NCBI RefSeq assembly: GCF_900107695.1
Contig: NZ_FNQP01000024.1
Location: 1 to 47,170, forward strand
Reading direction: 5' to 3'
Length of the DNA: 47,170 bases
From: Thiothrix caldifontis
GTDB lineage: Bacteria; Pseudomonadota; Gammaproteobacteria; Thiotrichales; Thiotrichaceae
Positions 37,360-45,815 of this stretch are shown one piece after another; position 1 is the stretch's first letter; the number at the start of each line of letters is the position of its first letter. The notes beneath the pieces were generated by a model. That model worked only from the letters and a program-made list of their open reading frames with translations. It ran no database searches and was not told the origin of the DNA. A program made the position numbers and the translations under genes.

Positions 37360-38268
37360 ATGGCTGATAGAAGATTACAGGTCTTTCATGCAGTAGCGCG
37401 GTTGTTGAGTTTTACTAAGGCAGCAGAAGTGTTGCACATGACCCAACCGGCGGTAACGTTTCAGATTCGTCAGTTGGAAGATCAGTTTGATACCCGTCTG
37501 TTTGACCGAACACATAACCGTGTATCCCTCACAGAAGCTGGCAAGATAGTGTTTGAGTACTCTGAGCGTATTTTCGAGCAATACAGCGAGATGGAAAATG
37601 CTATTCGTGAAATGACGAATGACATTAGTGGTTCGTTGACCATTGGGGCGAGCACCACCATTTCTGAATATATGTTGCCATCGTTATTGGGTGAGTTCAA
37701 TTCTAAGAATCCTGATGTCAGATTGCGTTTGCGTGTTTCTAACACCGAAGGCATTGTGTCAATGGTGGAAAACAATGTGATTGATCTCGGTGTTGTGGAA
37801 GGTGTGGTCAATAACAAAAACTTGCTGGTAGAAGTCTGCCGTCAAGATGATTTGGTATTGATCGTTCCGCCGACTCACGCCTTGGCGAGCAAAACTGCCG
37901 TGAAACTGAAAGATGTGCTGGAATACCCGTTTATTTGCCGTGAAGAAGGCTCAGGCACACGTGAAGTGGTGCTCGACTACCTGTATGCGCTAGGCATGGA
38001 TAAACACGCAATGAACGCTTGTTTGGAACTGGGTAGCCCAGAAGCCGTGAAAGGTGCAGTGGAAGCCGGTATGGGTGTTTCCATCGTCTCTAGTGCTAGC
38101 ATCGGTAAAGAATTGCGCCTTGGTTCACTGGTTGCTATTCCGCTTGATCCGCCATTGACTCGTGACTTCTCGTTTGTACGCCAGCGTCAAAAGTTCAAAG
38201 TCCGTGCAATGGAAGAGTTGCTGGAATTTGCACGCGGTTATTGCGAAAACCTCAAAAAGCAGAAATAA
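37360..38268 (+). CDS. LysR family transcriptional regulator
   Basis: This 302-residue regulator has an N-terminal helix-turn-helix (residues about 3-62: RLLSFTKAAEVLHMTQPAVT, FQIRQLEDQF). A LysR substrate-binding domain follows (ISGSLTIGASTTISEYMLP, VIDLGVVEGVV, CREEGSGTREVV). The effector-domain style with SGTRE resembles the CysB/CysL-like and selenium-associated groups of LysR proteins, which often sense sulfur or related metabolites; the real signal is unknown. The ATG follows GGAGAATAGG. The target could be the upstream cco operon or the genes that follow, but nothing in the sequence decides this. Confidence 0.92.
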   Translation: MADRRLQVFHAVARLLSFTKAAEVLHMTQPAVTFQIRQLEDQFDTRLFDRTHNRVSLTEAGKIVFEYSERIFEQYSEMENAIREMTNDISGSLTIGASTTISEYMLPSLLGEFNSKNPDVRLRLRVSNTEGIVSMVENNVIDLGVVEGVVNNKNLLVEVCRQDDLVLIVPPTHALASKTAVKLKDVLEYPFICREEGSGTREVVLDYLYALGMDKHAMNACLELGSPEAVKGAVEAGMGVSIVSSASIGKELRLGSLVAIPLDPPLTRDFSFVRQRQKFKVRAMEELLEFARGYCENLKKQK

Positions 38269-38332
38269 AATCCGTGGTGGGTACAGCAAGATACGCTGTA
38301 CCCCGGATTCTCAGCATTACACAGGAAATCCC

Positions 38333-38725
38333 ATGTTACCCGGTATGCCACAATCAACCGGCTCTGCCGAAGAAAAGCGTCTTCGCAAGCTGTACCGTGA
38401 CATGAGTTCACAAGATCAGGCAACCCTGCTGCGGTTTGCCGAGTTTCTTGCAGGTTCACCTGCGCCTGACGCTGAACCCATGACCGAATTCCCTACCCCC
38501 GAAAACATTCCACGCCCCGAACAAGAAAGCGTGGTCAAGGCAATTAAGCGCCTGACGGCTACTTACCCGATGGTTCCGCGTGAGCGTTTATTGAATGAAA
38601 CCTCCAGCCTTATGACCGCACATGTTATCCACGGCAAATCAGCGACGGTCGTTATTGACGAATTGGAAGTGATGTTTGAACAACATTACATCACGTTGAA
38701 AACTGAATTCGATCAAAATGCATAG
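38333..38725 (+). CDS. Conserved hypothetical protein, 130 residues, alpha-helical
   Basis: The ATG at 38333 follows CAGGAAAT; a longer reading from 38162 runs inside the LysR gene and is not used. The product has no signal peptide or membrane segment. Its first half has KRLRKLYRDMSSQDQATLLR, followed by a Pro-rich linker and helices with YPMVPRERLLNETSSLM and VIDELEVMFEQHY. I recognise it as a family common in beta- and gammaproteobacteria, often next to a LysR gene and sometimes mislabelled as a crotonobetainyl-CoA transferase; its function is not known. It sits 64 bases after the LysR gene and converges on uvrB. Confidence 0.75.
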   Translation: MLPGMPQSTGSAEEKRLRKLYRDMSSQDQATLLRFAEFLAGSPAPDAEPMTEFPTPENIPRPEQESVVKAIKRLTATYPMVPRERLLNETSSLMTAHVIHGKSATVVIDELEVMFEQHYITLKTEFDQNA

Positions 38726-38749
38726 GTCGGGTTTGAGCTGTCCGACCTA
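38723..38749. terminator. Bidirectional hairpin containing both convergent stop codons
   Basis: TAGGTCGG (38723-38730) and CCGACCTA (38742-38749) form an 8-bp stem with an 11-base loop. The first TAG is the stop codon of the plus-strand gene and the TAG on the other strand is the stop codon of uvrB. Confidence 0.5.
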
Positions 38750-40768
38750 CTCCAGCCCGAACACTCGCGCTCTGATATGTCCAATCTGATCGCGGACTGA
38801 GGCAGCTTGCTCGAATTCCAGATTCTTGGCGTGCTGAAACATTTTTTCTTCCAGCTTTTTGATCTGCTTGAGTGCCTGATCAGGCGTTAGGCTACGGTAT
38901 TCAGCCATGTCTTCGGCGACTTTCTTTTCTCCGCGTGTTTTGCCTTTGCCCTTGGTGGCATTGGCGTAAGCGCCTTCCATCACATCCGCAATGCGCTTGC
39001 GGATGGTTTGTGGGGTAATACCAAGTTTTTCATTGTGGGCGAGTTGTTTGGCGCGGCGGCGGCTGGTTTCGTCCATCGCTTTGCGCATCGAATCGGTGAT
39101 TTTGTCGGCGTAGAGAATGGCTTTGCCTTCGGCATTGCGAGCGGCGCGTCCGATGGTTTGAATGAGAGAGCGTTCGGAACGCAGGAAGCCCTCCTTATCC
39201 GCATCCAAAATCGCCACCAGTGATACTTCCGGTATATCCAAACCTTCCCGCAGCAAGTTAATCCCCACTAATGCATCGAATTCGCCCTTGCGCAAGTCGC
39301 GGATGATTTCGACGCGCTCCACTGTGTCGATGTCGGAGTGCAGGTAACGCACCTTGATATTGTGTTCCATCAGGTAATCGGTGAAGTCTTCCGCCATGCG
39401 CTTGGTCAGGGTCGTGACCAGTACGCGCTCGTTGCGGAGGGCGTGTTCGCTGATTTCGGACATGACGTTATCGACTTGCGAGAGGATCGGGCGAACTTCC
39501 ACTTCGGGATCGACGAGTCCGGTGGGGCGTACCACTTGTTCGGCTATATTGTCGGAATGTTCCAGCTCATACGTGCCGGGGGTGGCGGAAACGTGGATGG
39601 CTTGCGGAATCAGTTTCTCGAATTCATCAAAGCGCAGTGGGCGGTTGTCGAGTGCCGAGGGCAGGCGAAAGCCGTAATCGACCAGTGTGCTTTTGCGCGA
39701 ATAATCACCTTTGTACATGCCGCCGAATTGCGGGATGGTGACGTGGGCTTCGTCGATGAATACGATGGCATTGCGTGGCAAGTAATCGAATAGGCACGGC
39801 GGCGGCTCACCCGCAGGGCGTTTCGAGAGGTAGCGCGAATAGTTTTCGATGCCGGAGCAGTAGCCGGTTTCGACGATCATTTCGATGTCGTATTGGGTGC
39901 GTTGTTCGAGGCGTTGCGCTTCGACTAAGCGGTCGTTTTCGCGCAAGACTTTGAGGCGCTCTTTGAGTTCGGCTTTGATGTAGTCGATGGCTGCCAGCAA
40001 CACTTCGCGTGGGGTGACGTAGTGCGTTTTCGGGTAAACCGTGAGGCGTGGCACACGGCGTAGCACTTCGCCAGTCAGCGGGTCGAAATAGCTTAAATTC
40101 TCGATTTCATCGTCGAAGAGTTCGATGCGAATCGCTTCTTTGTCGGATTCGGCAGGGTGCACGTCGATGACTTCGCCGCGTACCCGAAACGTGCCGCGTT
40201 GCAGGTCGAGATCGTTGCGGGTGTATTGCATTTCCGCAAGGCGACGCAGGATAGTACGTTGGTCGATGCGGTCGCCGCGTACCAAAATCAGCAGCATTTT
40301 CAAATACGATTCGGGGTCGCCCAAGCCGTAAATCGACGAAACGGTGGCGATAATAATGACATCTTTGCGCTCGAACAGGTTGCGGGTGGCGGAGAGGCGC
40401 ATTTGTTCGATGTGGTCATTGATGGCGGAATCTTTCTCTATGTACACATCTTTGGACGGCACATAGGCTTCTGGCTGGTAATAGTCGAAGTACGAAACGA
40501 AATATTCCACCGCATTGTTGGGGAAGAATTCCTTCATTTCGCCGTACAGTTGGGCCGCCAGCGTTTTATTGTGTACCAGAATAATGGCGGGGCGCTGGGT
40601 TTGCTGGATGATGTTCGCCATCGTGAAGGTTTTGCCCGAACCCGTCACACCCAGCAAGGTTTGGTGCAGCAAGCCGTCGTTTAAGCCGTTGACCAGCGAG
40701 CGAATCGCTTCCGGCTGGTCGCCAGCGGGTTGGTAGCTGGTATGGAGTTGAAAGGTTTGTTCCGTCAT
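38747..40768 (-). CDS. uvrB: UvrABC excinuclease subunit B
   Basis: UvrB is the damage-verifying helicase-like subunit of nucleotide excision repair; it takes DNA from UvrA and recruits UvrC. The 673-residue protein has Walker A (GVTGSGKT, about residue 40), the beta-hairpin region ([12 protein letters not shown]), and helicase motifs ([25 protein letters not shown]). The C-terminal UVR coiled coil binds UvrC ([20 protein letters not shown]). The ATG at 40768 gives exactly the E. coli length; an in-frame GTG lies five codons earlier. It stands alone. Its last codon lies in a hairpin shared with the convergent gene. Confidence 0.97.
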   Translation of the reverse strand: MTEQTFQLHTSYQPAGDQPEAIRSLVNGLNDGLLHQTLLGVTGSGKTFTMANIIQQTQRPAIILVHNKTLAAQLYGEMKEFFPNNAVEYFVSYFDYYQPEAYVPSKDVYIEKDSAINDHIEQMRLSATRNLFERKDVIIIATVSSIYGLGDPESYLKMLLILVRGDRIDQRTILRRLAEMQYTRNDLDLQRGTFRVRGEVIDVHPAESDKEAIRIELFDDEIENLSYFDPLTGEVLRRVPRLTVYPKTHYVTPREVLLAAIDYIKAELKERLKVLRENDRLVEAQRLEQRTQYDIEMIVETGYCSGIENYSRYLSKRPAGEPPPCLFDYLPRNAIVFIDEAHVTIPQFGGMYKGDYSRKSTLVDYGFRLPSALDNRPLRFDEFEKLIPQAIHVSATPGTYELEHSDNIAEQVVRPTGLVDPEVEVRPILSQVDNVMSEISEHALRNERVLVTTLTKRMAEDFTDYLMEHNIKVRYLHSDIDTVERVEIIRDLRKGEFDALVGINLLREGLDIPEVSLVAILDADKEGFLRSERSLIQTIGRAARNAEGKAILYADKITDSMRKAMDETSRRRAKQLAHNEKLGITPQTIRKRIADVMEGAYANATKGKGKTRGEKKVAEDMAEYRSLTPDQALKQIKKLEEKMFQHAKNLEFEQAASVRDQIGHIRARVFGLE

Positions 40769-40896
40769 GGAGGATGCCTGCACAATCGTGACTGATCATC
40801 AAGCCTAGTCAATACATTGAGAAATGGCAATTGACACCTATACCAATACCCTCTACTTTCGAGTGACTCTAAGCAAAATAATGAGGAGTAGAGCGT

Positions 40897-42006
40897 ATGA
40901 AATGCCGTGCAGCCGTCGCGTGGGAGCCAAAAAAACCACTGGTGATTGAAGAGATTGAAGTTGAAAAGCCACGTGAAGGCGAAGTCCTGTTACGGGTGGT
41001 GGCTTCGGGCGTGTGCCATACGGATGCGTTCACGTTGTCGGGTGATGACCCCGAAGGCGCGTTTCCATGTATCCTCGGTCACGAAGGTGGCTGTATTGTG
41101 GAGGAATGTGGCCCCAGCGTGAAAAACCTCAAACCGGGCGATCATGTTATCCCGCTGTACATCCCTGAATGCGGTGAATGCGAATATTGCCATTCCACCA
41201 AATCCAACTTGTGCCAATCCATCGCTTCGACGGTGTGGACGGGCTATATGCCAGACCATACGCGCCGCTTTACCTGCAAAGGGCAGCCTATTTATCACTA
41301 CATGGGCTGTTCCACGTTCTCGGAATATACCGTTGTGCCGGAAATTGCGTTGGCGAAAATCAACCCTGCCGCACCATTGGATAAAGTGTGCTTGCTGGGC
41401 TGTGGCGTGACCACGGGGATTGGTGCGGTGCTGAATACGGCGAAAGTTGAGCCGGGTTCTACCGTGGCGGTGTTTGGCTTGGGTGGGATTGGTTTGTCGT
41501 GTATTCAAGGTGCGGTGATGGCGAAAGCGGGGCGCATTATTGCCATCGACATTAACTCCGGCAAGTGGGCAATGGCGCAAGCACTGGGTGCTACCGATTT
41601 TGTTAACCCCAAAGACGTGAACGGTTCGATCAGCGAATACATCAAGGAAATCACCAACGGTGGCGTGGATTATTCCTTCGAGTGCATTGGCAATGTCCAC
41701 GTGATGCGCGATGCGTTGGAATGCACCCACATGGGTTGGGGCGTTTCTACGGTGATCGGGGTGGCGGGGGCTGGGCAGGAGATTTCCACCCGTCCGTTCA
41801 ACCTCGTGGTCGGGCGTACTTGGAAAGGCTCAGCCTTTGGTGGCGTGAAAGGGCGCACTGAATTGCCGGGTTACGTGGAGCGTTACCTGAGCGGCGAAAT
41901 CGTGCTGGATAGCATGGTCACGCACACCATGCCGCTGGACGACATCAACCGTGCGTTTGATTTGATGCACAGCGGCGAAAGCATCCGTTCCGTGATTATT
42001 TTCTAA
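40897..42006 (+). CDS. frmA: S-(hydroxymethyl)glutathione dehydrogenase / class III alcohol dehydrogenase
   Basis: This 369-residue zinc-dependent enzyme oxidises S-hydroxymethylglutathione, formed from formaldehyde and glutathione, to S-formylglutathione using NAD. Catalytic zinc ligands are in [21 protein letters not shown] and [11 protein letters not shown]. The structural zinc site is [15 protein letters not shown], and the NAD-binding loop is [10 protein letters not shown]. The length is typical of class III. A GAGGAG site precedes the ATG. It is directly followed by the hydrolase that completes the pathway. It can also reduce S-nitrosoglutathione in other bacteria. Confidence 0.97.
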   Translation: MKCRAAVAWEPKKPLVIEEIEVEKPREGEVLLRVVASGVCHTDAFTLSGDDPEGAFPCILGHEGGCIVEECGPSVKNLKPGDHVIPLYIPECGECEYCHSTKSNLCQSIASTVWTGYMPDHTRRFTCKGQPIYHYMGCSTFSEYTVVPEIALAKINPAAPLDKVCLLGCGVTTGIGAVLNTAKVEPGSTVAVFGLGGIGLSCIQGAVMAKAGRIIAIDINSGKWAMAQALGATDFVNPKDVNGSISEYIKEITNGGVDYSFECIGNVHVMRDALECTHMGWGVSTVIGVAGAGQEISTRPFNLVVGRTWKGSAFGGVKGRTELPGYVERYLSGEIVLDSMVTHTMPLDDINRAFDLMHSGESIRSVIIF

Positions 42007-42015
42007 GGAATGCCT

Positions 42016-42852
42016 ATGAAGCTGATTGAAAGTGTTAAAGAATTTGGCGGATACCTCAACCGTTACACCCATTATTCGGTGGCGTGCCATTGTGAAATGA
42101 CGTTTTCGGTGTACTTACCGCCACAGGCTGCGCACGGCAATGTGCCTGCGCTGTATTGGCTGTCGGGGTTGACCTGTACCGATGATAATTTTCGGGTGAA
42201 GGCGGGTGCGCAACGTTACGCTGCCGAGCAGGGCATTGCGTTGATCATTCCCGACACCAGTCCGCGTGGTGATGACGTGCCGGATGTGCCGGAACGTTAT
42301 GATTTGGGGCAGGGTGCGGGATTCTACGTTAACGCGGTTCAGCCGCCGTGGGATAAGCATTTCCGCATGTATGATTATGTGGTGGAGGAATTGCCGCATT
42401 TGGTGGAGGCAAATTTGCCGCTGATTGCGGGGGTGAAATCCATCAGCGGGCATTCAATGGGTGGGCATGGAGCATTGATTGCCGCGCTGAAAAATCCGGG
42501 TGTTTACCGTTCGGTGTCTGCCTTTGCGCCGATTTGCCATCCGGTGAATGGGGCGTGGGGCAAGGGCTGTTTCGCGGCGTATTTGGGTGAGAATACCACG
42601 TTGTGGGAAGCGTATGATGCGACGTGTTTAGTGCAGGCGGGGGCGCGTGTGCCGGAGATCTTGATTGATCAAGGCACGGCGGATGAGTTTCTTAGCGAGG
42701 GACAATTGCTGCCGGAGGTGTTCCAAGCGGCTTGTTTGCAGGCTGAGCAGCCGTTGTCATTGCGGATGCAGGAGGGGTATGACCATAGCTACCATTTCAT
42801 TGCTACGTTTATTGGTGAGCATATGGCTTGGCACGCTAGGGCGTTAGGGTAG
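42016..42852 (+). CDS. fghA: S-formylglutathione hydrolase
   Basis: This 278-residue alpha/beta hydrolase (esterase D family) splits S-formylglutathione into formate and glutathione. The nucleophile is in SGHSMGGHGAL, the Asp in LIDQGTADEFL and the His in GYDHSYHFIATFIG. The oxyanion segment is LYWLSGLTCTDDNF. The ATG at 42016 is preferred over 42010 because AAGGAA then lies at the right distance and the protein starts MKLIES like its relatives. It is 9 bases after the dehydrogenase gene, and the two form a formaldehyde-detoxifying operon. Confidence 0.96.
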   Translation: MKLIESVKEFGGYLNRYTHYSVACHCEMTFSVYLPPQAAHGNVPALYWLSGLTCTDDNFRVKAGAQRYAAEQGIALIIPDTSPRGDDVPDVPERYDLGQGAGFYVNAVQPPWDKHFRMYDYVVEELPHLVEANLPLIAGVKSISGHSMGGHGALIAALKNPGVYRSVSAFAPICHPVNGAWGKGCFAAYLGENTTLWEAYDATCLVQAGARVPEILIDQGTADEFLSEGQLLPEVFQAACLQAEQPLSLRMQEGYDHSYHFIATFIGEHMAWHARALG

Positions 42853-42854
42853 AA

Positions 42855-42970
42855 AGACCCTCACCCCCCCAGCCCCCTCTCCCAGAGGTAGAGGGGGAGC
42901 AAGACAAGATAAAAATGGTGCTCTTCTCTTAGCCCCTCTACCTCTGGGAGAGGGGTTGGGGTGAGGGTCT
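42855..42970. repeat. Large GC-rich inverted repeat filling the convergent gap
   Basis: AGACCCTCACCCC at the left and GGGGTGAGGGTCT at the right pair, as do the inner CTCCCAGAGGTAGAGGGG and CCCCTCTACCTCTGGGAG arms, around a central spacer of about 30 bases. The whole can fold into one long stem. It lies between the stop codons of fghA and queE and may act as a terminator. Related C-rich/G-rich sequence occurs in the 3' end of the RND adaptor gene (3498-3535), so it looks like a dispersed REP-type repeat. Confidence 0.7.
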
Positions 42971-43611
42971 TACGGAATTCCCAACAACTTATGCGTTTGC
43001 ACACTCAGTTTCCACTGCGGGTGTTGCATACAATACGCAATCGCCGCTTTGGTGTTTTGCGCTTGTGCCGCCCCATCCATTGCTTGCAGGTAGAAATGTT
43101 GGAAGTCCAGCCCTGCAAAGCGTTCCGGCATGGCAAGCGGTTGCGGGTACACCAATTTCAATTCATTACCCGCCGTTAGCACAATCTTGCTGTCGGCTTT
43201 GGGGCTGACGCAGAGCCAGTCGATACCTGCGGGGGCGGGCTTTGTGCCGTTGGTTTCTACGGCAATCTCGAAGTTTTCTCGGTGTAAAGCGTCGATGAGG
43301 GCTTTATCCAATTGCAACAGCGGTTCGCCGCCGGTGAAGACGATGAAGCGGTTCATGTCTTGTTTTACGCCGATCCACCATTCTTGAATGATCGCCGCGA
43401 CCAGTGCCTTGGCATCGCGGAATTTGCCGCCGTTGACCCCATCCACGCCTACAAAGTCGGTGTCGCAGAAGTTGCAGACGGCTTGGGCGCGGTCGGCTTC
43501 TAGCCCTGACCACAGATTGCAGCCAGCAAAGCGGCAAAAGATCGCGGGGCGTCCGGCGTGGAAGCCTTCGCCTTGCAGGGTGTAGAAAATTTCTTTGACG
43601 GAATAGGTCAT
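42970..43611 (-). CDS. queE: 7-carboxy-7-deazaguanine synthase QueE
   Basis: This 213-residue radical SAM enzyme turns 6-carboxytetrahydropterin into 7-carboxy-7-deazaguanine, a step toward queuosine. The iron-sulfur cysteines are Cys31, Cys46 and Cys49, spaced C-x14-C-x2-C (GCNLWSG and CNFCDTDF). This is the atypical arrangement known from Burkholderia-type QueE and not the common C-x3-C-x2-C. The usual GGEPLLQ segment and N-terminal FYTLQGEG substrate motif are present. Its ATG overlaps the upstream QueD-like gene by 4 bases, so the two consecutive pathway steps are encoded together. Confidence 0.95.
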   Translation of the reverse strand: MTYSVKEIFYTLQGEGFHAGRPAIFCRFAGCNLWSGLEADRAQAVCNFCDTDFVGVDGVNGGKFRDAKALVAAIIQEWWIGVKQDMNRFIVFTGGEPLLQLDKALIDALHRENFEIAVETNGTKPAPAGIDWLCVSPKADSKIVLTAGNELKLVYPQPLAMPERFAGLDFQHFYLQAMDGAAQAQNTKAAIAYCMQHPQWKLSVQTHKLLGIP

Positions 43612-44696
43612 ACAGGTAACCCCGGTTCGTGTTCACCCCATGAGAGTACTACGCCGCAGCCCGGTGTTTCGTAGAGGTCGATGCGGTCGAGTTGTGGCAA
43701 GCCTGCGGTGGCTTGGGTGCGTATCCAACGCGCCACGCTGGCGGGGTCGGGTTCGTCTAGCCCGGTTAAGTCGTTGAGGTTGTGGTGGTCGAGCTGTTGG
43801 TAGATCGGTTTGAATTGGGCTTTTACGTCGCCGTAATCGACTGTCCAGCCCATTACGGTATCGAGCGGGGCGGTGAGGTGCAGGCGTAGCAAGTAGCTGT
43901 GTCCGTGCAGGCGGCGCACGCTGTCGGCGGGGTCGGCACGGCTGAGGGTTAGGGCGCTTTCAAAGCGTTGGTCTTTCCAGATGCGGTAATGTTGCCCGTC
44001 GTAGTGGCAGCCTGCGGTGACGGTTTCGTAGACGCTGACCCATGAGAGCGCGTCGAGTTCGGGCTTGAGGCGTTCCCACAGCCATGCGGCGAGGGTTTCG
44101 CTGGTGGGGTTGTCTAAGCCTTGGATGTCGTTAAGGCAGTGGTGGTGTAATTGGTCGTGCAGCGGTTGCCAGACGGCGGCGAGGCGGTCGAAGTCTACGC
44201 CCATGTCTTGCGCTTGCAGGTTTTGGTTGGCGTGTAGGATGACCTCGAAACCGTGGCCGTGCATCCGTCCGCATTGGTGTCCGGGGGCGACGTTGGGCAG
44301 GCGGTGCGCGGCTTCAAAGCGGAAACGTCGCCAGATGTGGGCGTTGTCGGCAAGGTCGAGGTCTGCGCCCTGGTGCTGGGTGCTTTGTACGCCGACCGAG
44401 GCGACGCTGGGCAGGGCGAGGCGGGCGCGTATCCAACGGGCGAGGTTTTCATCCGTGGGCATCGGCAGGAATTGGTTGAGGTCGTTGTAGTCTAGCGGCG
44501 CAACGCTGTGGGCGAGTTGTTGGCGCAGGGCTTCGACGGAGCTTGCACCGATGGCGCGGACTTTGGCGAGGAAGCTGTGTCCGTGCAGGCGACGGGCGGG
44601 GTGTGCGGCGGAAAGTGGTGATTGCCCTAGGGCATTTTCGACGCGGCAGGCGGCTTCAAAGGGGGCTGCGGCGACGTAAAACAGGGTTTCGTTCAT
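43608..44696 (-). CDS. queD: Triple-domain 6-carboxytetrahydropterin synthase-like protein (QueD fusion)
   Basis: QueD makes 6-carboxytetrahydropterin from dihydroneopterin triphosphate; normal QueD is about 120 residues. This 362-residue protein holds three QueD-like domains: residues 1-115 (RRLHGHSF, no catalytic Cys, LDYND replaces LDHH), 120-236 (FEAAHRLPNVAPGHQCGRMHGHGF; cited as Cys142, zinc ligands His131, His146 and His148; LHHHCLN replaces LDHHYLN; Glu224) and 238-356 (RRLHGHSY, no Cys; intact LDHHNLND; Glu343). Thus the middle domain keeps the nucleophile and the last domain keeps the Asp-His pair. Since QueD active sites form in oligomers, the fused domains may act together. It is the first gene before queE, and the gene pair supports the assignment. 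Confidence 0.85.
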   Translation of the reverse strand: MNETLFYVAAAPFEAACRVENALGQSPLSAAHPARRLHGHSFLAKVRAIGASSVEALRQQLAHSVAPLDYNDLNQFLPMPTDENLARWIRARLALPSVASVGVQSTQHQGADLDLADNAHIWRRFRFEAAHRLPNVAPGHQCGRMHGHGFEVILHANQNLQAQDMGVDFDRLAAVWQPLHDQLHHHCLNDIQGLDNPTSETLAAWLWERLKPELDALSWVSVYETVTAGCHYDGQHYRIWKDQRFESALTLSRADPADSVRRLHGHSYLLRLHLTAPLDTVMGWTVDYGDVKAQFKPIYQQLDHHNLNDLTGLDEPDPASVARWIRTQATAGLPQLDRIDLYETPGCGVVLSWGEHEPGLPV

Positions 44697-44831
44697 GGGA
44701 TAGCGCGGGCTTGCTGGGAATCAAGCGGGAATTATGGCGTAGGCGGGGGCGTTGCGCTATGTTTTCGGAGGGCATTAGCCTTTGACGCACTGCTATTTTA
44801 TTTTTCTTGTTCTTTGAAAACAGAAGCAATA

Positions 44832-44851
44832 GACTGGTTATCTAACTAGTC
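44832..44851. promoter_or_regulatory. Palindromic operator of the Phd/VapC pair
   Basis: GACTGGTTA (44832-44840) and TAACTAGTC (44843-44851) form an inverted repeat with one mismatch and a 2-base centre, 17 bases before the antitoxin ATG. TTTGAA-like sequence lies upstream near 44814. Its place between promoter and start fits autorepression by the antitoxin or the antitoxin-toxin complex. Confidence 0.5.
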
Positions 44852-44868
44852 ATGTAGGAAGTGTTTTT

Positions 44869-45126
44869 ATGCAAACCTGGGCTGTTCAAGACGCTAAGTC
44901 TCGGTTTAGTGAATTTTTGGATGCTTGTCTGGCAAACGGGCCGCAAGTAGTCACCCGGCGTGGTGCTGAAGCAGCAGTGCTGGTTCCTGTTGATGTTTGG
45001 AAGAGGCTCCAAGCAGCGGCAAAACCATCCCTGAAAGATTTATTGTTGTCTGATTCTGGACGTGGTGATCTTGTGTTGCCGGAGCGTGGGCAAGCCCGGA
45101 GAAGGCGTGTACAAGAGGTTATATAA
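44869..45126 (+). CDS. Phd/YefM-type antitoxin
   Basis: This 85-residue antitoxin has the Phd/YefM N-terminal DNA-binding fold (WAVQDAKSRFSEFLDACLAN, GPQVVTRRGAEAAVLVP). A C-terminal tail (SLKDLLLSDSGRGDLVLPER) would wrap the toxin. TAGGAAG precedes the ATG. The toxin begins 3 bases after its stop. The palindrome just upstream is its likely binding site. Mixing of a Phd-type antitoxin with a PIN toxin is common. Confidence 0.92.
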   Translation: MQTWAVQDAKSRFSEFLDACLANGPQVVTRRGAEAAVLVPVDVWKRLQAAAKPSLKDLLLSDSGRGDLVLPERGQARRRRVQEVI

Positions 45127-45129
45127 ATC

Positions 45130-45540
45130 ATGTATTTATTGGATACTAATGTCGTCTCTGAATTGAGACGGAAGAAACCTCATGGAGCGGTTGTCGCATG
45201 GGTTCAGTCAGTCGATGACAAGGATTTATATCTTTCTTCGGTAACATTAGCTGAAATTCAAGCTGGTATAGAAATAACACGGGATCAAGATACCGAACGT
45301 GTAGCCGAACTGGAAGCATGGCTTGATGAAGTAGCAGCCACCTATAACATATTGGATTTGGACAGTAATGCTTTTCGTGCTTGGGCAAAGCTAATGCATA
45401 AAAAATCTGACACCTTATACGAAGACGGAATGATCGCCGCCATCGCTCAAGTAAATAAGCTGATTGTCGTCACTAGGAATGTCACTGATTTTGAATCTTT
45501 TGATGTGAAGTTGTTGAATCCATTTGAGTATAAGATCTAA
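45130..45540 (+). CDS. VapC-type PIN-domain toxin
   Basis: This 136-residue PIN ribonuclease has the acidic residues Asp5 (LLDTNVVSEL), Glu42 (TLAEIQAG), Asp99 (YEDGMIAA) and Asp120 (TRNVTDFESF). All are in place, so it is probably active. It forms a pair with the preceding antitoxin. It belongs to the same broad toxin family as the protein at 8511-8927, but the antitoxins are unrelated, so the two pairs were acquired separately. A MITE-like element begins 3 bases after its stop. Confidence 0.93.
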   Translation: MYLLDTNVVSELRRKKPHGAVVAWVQSVDDKDLYLSSVTLAEIQAGIEITRDQDTERVAELEAWLDEVAATYNILDLDSNAFRAWAKLMHKKSDTLYEDGMIAAIAQVNKLIVVTRNVTDFESFDVKLLNPFEYKI

Positions 45541-45542
45541 CG

Positions 45543-45722
45543 AGGCTGTAGGAAAACCTAAGTCTCTCTCACAAAATCTCAAAAGTGGCGTGATGTACGT
45601 AAATATTTGAACATTTTTCACTAAAAACTCCTCAAAGATTTACGTAAAATTGCACATTTGTTTGTTTTTTGTTCAATTTTTTAAAAATCGAAAAAGTGGT
45701 TTGGAGGTTTTTCTACAGCCTT
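45543..45722. mobile_element. MITE-like element with terminal inverted repeats
   Basis: AGGCTGTAGGAAAACCT (45543-45559) and AGGTTTTTCTACAGCCT (45705-45721) are inverted copies with one mismatch, enclosing about 145 AT-rich bases with no open frame. The ends resemble the end of the neighbouring IS (GAGGGTGTAGAAAAACCC at 46671-46688). It looks like a non-autonomous derivative moved by an IS1182-like transposase. The 93 bases after it (45723-45815) hold no gene. Confidence 0.55.
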
Positions 45723-45815
45723 AACGTCCAACATGACGGGCGCGGCGGGGAGTCGAATGGGCATTGTCACCGCGTCCGTCGTCGATATTATCGTTATAAC
45801 AAAATCAATTAATAC

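Noticed and set aside
40784-40896. FrmR-type operator upstream of frmA
   Set aside because: No clear GC-rich inverted repeat of the expected type was found and no frmR gene is present.
40990-41730. 246-codon minus-strand frame inside frmA
   Set aside because: It is a shadow of the dehydrogenase gene; the residue composition is not protein-like.
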